Part shown: in pieces, positions 59,867 to 64,000 of the stretch
How positions within the stretch are numbered: position 1 is the first letter of the stretch
How the letters are laid out: every line of letters begins with the position of its first letter
Assembly (NCBI RefSeq): GCF_024298825.1
Contig: NZ_CP101153.1
Location: 1,984,001-2,048,000 of the forward strand
Reading direction: 5' to 3'
From: Haloglomus salinum
Lineage (GTDB): Archaea; Halobacteriota; Halobacteria; Halobacteriales; Haloarculaceae
Length of the DNA: 64,000 nt
The notes under the pieces: generated by a model
Told to the model about the DNA's origin: nothing
What the model saw: only the letters and a program-made list of their open reading frames with translations
The model's database searches: none
Made by a program: the position numbers and the translations under genes

Positions 59867-60430
59867 ATGTCTCTCCGTCGAGGGGTGCGGCTCGGCGTCA
59901 CGCTCGGGCTCGCCGTCGTCGTGCTGTCGGGTGCCGGCGTTCCCCAGCCGACGGTCGGGGTGTTCCACGACGTCGAGGAGGCCGGCGTGTCCGTCTCGGT
60001 CTCCGTCTCGGATCCCCTTTCGACATCTGAGACCGGGGGACCGTCGCTGCAGAGCGCCGATACGACGACGCCCGTCCCGACGCCAACGGATAACACGTCG
60101 TCCACGCCCGTCACTCCGGAACCGCGCTCGACCGCGACACCGACGGCCGCCAACGATACGGCGACGACGCCGGCGGCTACCGGAACGTCGACCGCCACAT
60201 CCACCGACACATCGACACCGACACCGACGGCTACCGATACACCGACGCCGTCGCCGACTGCTGAGTCCACTGCGACGTCGACAGCGGCGCCGACGGCCAC
60301 TCCGGAACCGACCGCAGAACCGACTCCGGAACCGACCGCGACTGCCGAGCCCACCGATACGTCGACATCGCCGCCGCCCGAGGAGACCGCGACGGATACC
60401 TCCGGGTCCGAGTCCACGACGCCCACGTGA
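59867..60430 (+). CDS. Secreted Thr/Pro-rich protein with SipW-like signal remnant
   Basis: A 187-aa protein. Residues 1-27 form a signal (GVRLGVTLGLAVVVLSGAGV), followed by VGVFHDVEEAGVSVSVSVSDP. The F-x-D-x-E pattern recalls the region after SipW cleavage sites. The remainder is almost entirely Thr/Pro/Ala/Glu/Ser, mucin-like, with no C-terminal anchor (no PGF-CTERM). The start overlaps the peptidase gene closely (1 bp gap from its stop). It could be a glycosylated linker or fibre component. Codon use stays haloarchaeal. Confidence 0.75.
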   Translation: MSLRRGVRLGVTLGLAVVVLSGAGVPQPTVGVFHDVEEAGVSVSVSVSDPLSTSETGGPSLQSADTTTPVPTPTDNTSSTPVTPEPRSTATPTAANDTATTPAATGTSTATSTDTSTPTPTATDTPTPSPTAESTATSTAAPTATPEPTAEPTPEPTATAEPTDTSTSPPPEETATDTSGSESTTPT

Positions 60431-60562
60431 TCGGCGGTGACCGGTGGGGCCACAAAATGGGCCGTGTGGTTTCGGGGCCATCTTCTTTGTCCCATGCTCA
60501 CAATCGGGAAATCACTGACCCAGTATTCAGTGCGTGCTGGGGGGCACGCCAGGGGGGAACGC

Positions 60563-61129
60563 ATGAGTGTCTCTACAGCCAGCAACGGCGGGGTATCAGA
60601 GGAGGAGCGTAGCGAGGACGAACCACTGTCGACCGGCGACATCTACTTCACGCTGAGCAACTGCCGCCGTCGGTTCCTCATCCAGTATCTCTCGCGACAG
60701 GAGTCGATGTCGGTCACGGAGCTGTCGCGGGTCATCGCGGCGTGGGAGAACGAGACGACGGTCGAGGAACTGTCGTACGACGAGCGAAAGACCGTCTACA
60801 CCGCGCTCCTCCAGACACATCTCCCGAAGCTCGACGAGATGGGCGTCGTCGAGTACGATGCCTCGCGCAAGCACGTCAGGCTCACCGACCGGGCCGAGCA
60901 GCTCCGGCCGTATCTGGAGCTCGACCGGGAGGGGACGGACGGCGACGATGCGATCCCCTACGGGTTACTTGTCTGGGTGCTGCTCGGGGTCGCCGTGTCC
61001 GGGGTCCTGCTCGGCCGGTACTCCGTGGCCGGACTGGAGGGCGCACTGCTCACCGCGCTCTCGTTCGGTGTCGCCGCGGGCGTCTCGGTCGGCTTCGTGC
61101 TGGCCGCCACCGAGACCGTGAGCGAGTAG
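60563..61129 (+). CDS. DUF7344-type winged-helix regulator with two membrane segments, second copy
   Basis: A 188-aa protein of the same family as 55152-55721: LSTGDIYFTLSNCRRRFLIQYLS, VEELSYDERKTVYTALLQTHLPKLDEMGVVEYDASRKHVRLT, then two membrane helices (GLLVWVLLGVAVSGVLLG; LLTALSFGVAAGVSVGFVLAA). Motifs are conserved between copies (YTALLQTHLPKL, VEYDASRK). It follows the SipW set in the same direction after 132 bp. A membrane-tethered transcription regulator is plausible; the target is unknown. Confidence 0.87.
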   Translation: MSVSTASNGGVSEEERSEDEPLSTGDIYFTLSNCRRRFLIQYLSRQESMSVTELSRVIAAWENETTVEELSYDERKTVYTALLQTHLPKLDEMGVVEYDASRKHVRLTDRAEQLRPYLELDREGTDGDDAIPYGLLVWVLLGVAVSGVLLGRYSVAGLEGALLTALSFGVAAGVSVGFVLAATETVSE

Positions 61130-61136
61130 GGGTCAC

Positions 61137-62117
61137 TCACTCCAGCCGGGCGGCCAGCGCGCCACAGAGGTCGTCCATCGCCCGGTCGGCAGCCGGCACG
61201 TCGCCCGTCAGCGAGCAGAACCCGTGGGAGAGGTCGGGCTCGTGGACGCGTTCGACCGGCACGGCCGCGCCTTCCAGCCGGTCCGCGTAGTCCCGCCCCT
61301 CGTCGCGGAGTGGGTCCACCCCGGCGGTCGCGACCACGGCGGGCGGCGCCCCGGCGAGCAGGCTGTCGTCCGCCCGTAACGGCGCCGCGAACGGGTTGTG
61401 TGCGTCGACCGGCGAGCGGAGGTACTGCTCCCAGAACCACGCGATGTCGGCGGCGGTCAGGAGCGGTCCGTCGCCGTGCTCCGTGTACGACGCGGGTGAG
61501 TCGTCCCGGTCGAGCATCGGGTAGCACAGCGCCTGCACCGCGACATCGGGGCCTCCCTCGACGGCCGCACGCAGCGCCACCGCGGCCGCGAGCCCGGCGC
61601 CCGCGGACGTGCCGGCGACCGCGAGCGGTCCGCCCCCGCCCAGCGTGTCGGCGTTCGCGGCTACCCACTCGGTCGCGCGGTAGGCGTCGTCGAGCGCCGC
61701 CGGGAACGGGTGCTCCGGGGCGAGCCGATAGTCGACCGAGATAACCAGCGCACCGGTCCGGGCGGCCAGCTCCCGGCAGATGTCGTCGGCGGAGTCGAGC
61801 GTTCCGAGCGTCCAGCCGCCACCGTGGCTGAAGACCACGGTCGGGCGATTCGGTATCGTGGTATCCGATTCATCGTCACCCGGTGGTGGCCCTTCCGGAC
61901 GATACGCTCTGAGCGGGAGTTCGTCGCCAGCAGGTCCATCGATGGCGAAATCCCGGACTGCGGCCATCTCGGGGCCGTCGCCCGCCGAGAACAGGTCGTC
62001 CTCGAGCCGGCGGGCGCTCGGTACCGACAGGGTGTGCCACTCCGGGAGGCCCTGTGTCTGGAACTCGCGCACGACGCGTGCGCAGTCGGGGTCCAGTCCG
62101 TCGAGGTCGTCGGCCAT
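61137..62117 (-). CDS. Alpha/beta hydrolase, hormone-sensitive lipase type esterase
   Basis: A 326-aa esterase. The oxyanion-hole motif is SHGGGWTLG (98-101) and the nucleophile Ser171 is in VAGTSAGAGLAAAV, both diagnostic of the HSL family. Asp is in GVDPLRDEGRDY and the His in HEPDLSHGFCSL. It hydrolyses short acyl esters; natural substrate unknown. An ATG at 62177 is an alternative start, but MADDLDGLDPDCARVV matches relatives. It is convergent with the second DUF7344 gene (7 bp apart). Confidence 0.9.
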   Translation of the reverse strand: MADDLDGLDPDCARVVREFQTQGLPEWHTLSVPSARRLEDDLFSAGDGPEMAAVRDFAIDGPAGDELPLRAYRPEGPPPGDDESDTTIPNRPTVVFSHGGGWTLGTLDSADDICRELAARTGALVISVDYRLAPEHPFPAALDDAYRATEWVAANADTLGGGGPLAVAGTSAGAGLAAAVALRAAVEGGPDVAVQALCYPMLDRDDSPASYTEHGDGPLLTAADIAWFWEQYLRSPVDAHNPFAAPLRADDSLLAGAPPAVVATAGVDPLRDEGRDYADRLEGAAVPVERVHEPDLSHGFCSLTGDVPAADRAMDDLCGALAARLE

Positions 62118-62732
62118 GGGACGCCCTGCGCGGGCAGCGGCCAAACGTGCTGGGATGAGCCCAGTGTCGGTCGGCATCGGTGTCTCCCGGTCAGCGTGCC
62201 CCCCGCAAGTGTAGCATCCGCTCGCGAGCGAGTGCGAGGAACCCGCCGGGGCATCCCCGTGTCGGCCGCTCCCAGAACGAGGGCTCGCCGACGGCGGCCC
62301 ACGGTCAGCACGCCGCGCGTTCTGCCGGGAGGGTAGCCAGAACCCGGCGCCCGACGAACAGCGCGGCGATGGCCCGGCGGCCGCGCTCGTCGGAACGGGC
62401 CGTCCGCCGACAGCCGGTCACGCTCCTCCGGACCGTTCGGCACGCCGACCTCCCCCGGGCTCGCCGGACGCCTCTTCCGCGTATATTCTGCACCGGGTAT
62501 GTCTATAAAATTCGTATTTTCTGGCTAATTCACTCTGCATTTGGTGCTTTTAGCGGACTATCGACGAACTGAATCTGTAGCTGCTTTCTCGACTCCATCG
62601 CTCGTCCCTGGTCCCTCATCCAGTAAACCAGATATCACGATATCGAATCGCGGCTGGCGTCCCACGGTCGCGTGTCTCGGCGCCGTGGCTCCCGACTCGG
62701 TGGCGAATCGGCCAGCGAGAACAGGGCGGGCG
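62118..62732. other. Gene-poor stretch, 615 bp
   Basis: No convincing gene. Short frames exist on both strands (for example 62305-62493 minus, Arg-rich with a fairly protein-like C-terminus) but lack good starts or families. An AT-rich patch at 62498-62640 (TATAAAATTCG, repeats of GATATCACGATATC) may hold promoter elements for the flanking genes. Confidence 0.5.
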
Positions 62733-63632
62733 TCAGTAGCCCGGCGACATCCGCATCGTCGAGATGCCGTCGGTGAGTTCGTCCCAGCGTTCGTCGATCT
62801 CGGCGGCGGTCCAGCCGCCCGCCTCGCCGACGTTCTTCGAGAGGCTCTGCTCGCGGTCGGGGTCCGAGACGACCGCCAGGTTCCCACCGGCGATGGCCAG
62901 CGTGACGCCGTTGACGTCCTCGGCGCCATCGCTGGCGAGGAAGACCGGCGCGGCCGGCACCAGCTGTGGCCCCATCGACTCCTCGTCGGCACCGGCCATC
63001 GCGGGCAGGTCCTCGGTCATCCGGGTCAGGGCGGTCGGCCACAGCGCGTTCACGCGGACGTCGTACTGGTAGAGTTCGCGGGCCGACGTTCGCATCAGAC
63101 CCAGGATGCCGGCTTTCGCCGCGGAGTAGTTCGCCTGCCCCGGGTTCCCAGCTGCGACGCCACTGGAGACGCAGGTGAGCGAGCGCTGGCGGTCGAAGCC
63201 ACCTTCGGCCTTGTAGCGCTCGCGCCAGTGGCTCGAAACCGCGCGAACCACCGAGAAGTGGCCCTTCAGGTGGACATCGATGACGGCGTCCCACTCGTCC
63301 TCGTCCATGTTGAACACCATCGAGTCCCGGAGGATGCCGGCGTAGTTGATGACGCCGTGGACGGCGCCGTACTCCTCGACGGTGTCCGCGACGAGCTGTT
63401 CGGTGTATTCCAGGTCGGTCACGTCGCCGAAGTGGGCCATCGCCTCGCCACCAGCGTCCTCGATGCGCTCCACGGTCTCCTGAGCGGGTTCGGCGTCGCT
63501 CCCCTCGCCGTCCACGTCGACGCCGAGGTCGTTGACGACGACCGTCGCGCCGTGCTCGGCCATCGCGACCGCGGTCTCCTCGCCCAGTCCACCGCCCGCG
63601 CCGCAGACGATCTGCACCGTGTCCTCGAGCAT
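62733..63632 (-). CDS. Short-chain dehydrogenase/reductase, hydroxyacyl-CoA dehydrogenase-like
   Basis: A 299-aa classical SDR. The cofactor loop is GAGGGLGEETA, and the catalytic Tyr-x3-Lys is NYSAAKAG with Ser in CVSSGVAAG. The region GVINYAGILRDSMVFNMDEDEWDAVIDVHLKGHF matches the peroxisomal multifunctional-enzyme SDR domain, though the usual NNAG is NYAG here. Likely a NAD(P)-linked 3-hydroxyacyl-CoA or related oxidoreductase. It has an unusual RWDELTDGISTM end. Divergent from the kynureninase-like gene. Confidence 0.87.
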   Translation of the reverse strand: MLEDTVQIVCGAGGGLGEETAVAMAEHGATVVVNDLGVDVDGEGSDAEPAQETVERIEDAGGEAMAHFGDVTDLEYTEQLVADTVEEYGAVHGVINYAGILRDSMVFNMDEDEWDAVIDVHLKGHFSVVRAVSSHWRERYKAEGGFDRQRSLTCVSSGVAAGNPGQANYSAAKAGILGLMRTSARELYQYDVRVNALWPTALTRMTEDLPAMAGADEESMGPQLVPAAPVFLASDGAEDVNGVTLAIAGGNLAVVSDPDREQSLSKNVGEAGGWTAAEIDERWDELTDGISTMRMSPGY

Positions 63633-63732
63633 TGGCGGGGGGTCGGTGGGTGGGTACTTGTATCCGCAGTTTCGCACGACGGGTCGCCGCCGACGCACAA
63701 GAGGCATATCGCCCGCGCCGTACACCGAAGCA

Positions 63733-64000
63733 ATGACCGAGACGCCGGGCGAGGACGGGCCCGACATCGACGCCGACCGGCTGACCCGTGAGTGGGCCGA
63801 ACGACGGGACGCCGACGCCTGGAGCCTCGCCAACGCCTTCGACGCGCCGGGGACGTACCTGGAGGGGAACTCGCTGGGGCCTATCTCCGACCACGCCGAG
63901 GCCGCCGTCGGCGACCTGCTGGCGGAGTGGCGCGACCTCGCGGTCGAGGGGTGGAGCGACTCGGACTGGTTCGAGTGGGGCGAACGCCTCGGCACGCGAA
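63733..64000 (+). CDS. kynU: Kynureninase-like PLP enzyme, 3' end outside window
   Basis: The frame starts with ATG at 63733 and is open to the end of the window (first 89 residues). DADRLTREWAERRDADAW leads to YLEGNSLGPISDHAEAAVGDLL, where the x-GNSLG motif is the kynureninase signature, and EWRDLAVEGWSDSDWFEWGERLG. The PLP lysine lies beyond the window. The enzyme would cleave kynurenine to anthranilate and alanine. CATATC at 63705-63710 is a TATA-like box 25 bp before the ATG. Confidence 0.75.
   Translation, partial: MTETPGEDGPDIDADRLTREWAERRDADAWSLANAFDAPGTYLEGNSLGPISDHAEAAVGDLLAEWRDLAVEGWSDSDWFEWGERLGTR

Noticed and set aside
62305-62493. A 62-aa Arg-rich minus-strand ORF with a protein-like end
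   Set aside because: It starts at GTG without a suitable promoter, half its codons are atypical, and no family could be recognised; it may be a remnant but cannot be supported.

Overview
The window is a stretch of a haloarchaeal (class Halobacteria) chromosome. The evidence is very high GC with strong G/C third-position bias, strongly acidic proteins, and archaeal information-processing genes: TFB, Orc1/Cdc6, RIO2 kinase and archaeal-type LeuS. There are also PGF-CTERM surface proteins, Tat-type lipoproteins, several genes with a TATA-like box 25-30 bp before the start codon (leaderless style), and many small families known mainly from haloarchaea. I cannot name the genus. No rRNA or tRNA gene was recognised.

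Layout. 1-5.0 kb: two tandem Bcp-type peroxiredoxins, an unknown protein, and a pair of paralogous PGF-CTERM surface proteins around a small membrane protein. 5.2-14.5 kb: leuS, a CPA1 antiporter with TrkA domains, a Tat-exported serpin, an ornithine cyclodeaminase/alanine dehydrogenase-family enzyme, a lipoprotein and engB. 14.6-22 kb: thioesterase, two GNAT acetyltransferases, an arylsulfotransferase-like protein, a nicotinamidase-like hydrolase, a ferredoxin, a pentapeptide-repeat/channel-like membrane protein and mdh. 21.9-24.5 kb: orc1/cdc6 next to a solitary TnpB (IS1341-type) insertion. 24.6-37 kb: mixed metabolic genes, including a PurN-AICAR transformylase fusion and a YgfZ-family protein. 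37.0-38.8 kb: a gene-free repeat island built from a ~0.9 kb array of alternating 16-bp units, inverted modules and a 57-bp tandem repeat. 38.8-44.7 kb: a tiny coiled-coil protein, TFB, Hsp20, a lipid-kinase-like protein, an NAD-dependent epimerase and a lipoprotein.

45.0-52.7 kb is a complete assimilatory nitrate operon: nitrate reductase, nitrate transporter, a 71-aa membrane protein, MobA-like protein, ferredoxin-nitrite reductase and a 36-aa peptide, all joined by ATGA or TGATG overlaps, followed by a second MFS transporter. Nitrate would be imported, reduced to nitrite and then ammonium by two ferredoxin-dependent enzymes, with the MobA-like protein serving the molybdenum cofactor.

55.1-61.1 kb is the most system-like region. 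Two SipW-type secreted proteins, a dedicated signal peptidase I and a Thr/Pro-rich secreted protein lie in one direction, bracketed by two DUF7344-type winged-helix proteins that each carry two membrane segments, with a structured leader in front. The architecture suggests a TasA/camelysin-like extracellular fibre or matrix module with its own processing enzyme and regulators; this is inference. The window ends with an esterase, an SDR dehydrogenase and the first part of a kynureninase-like gene.
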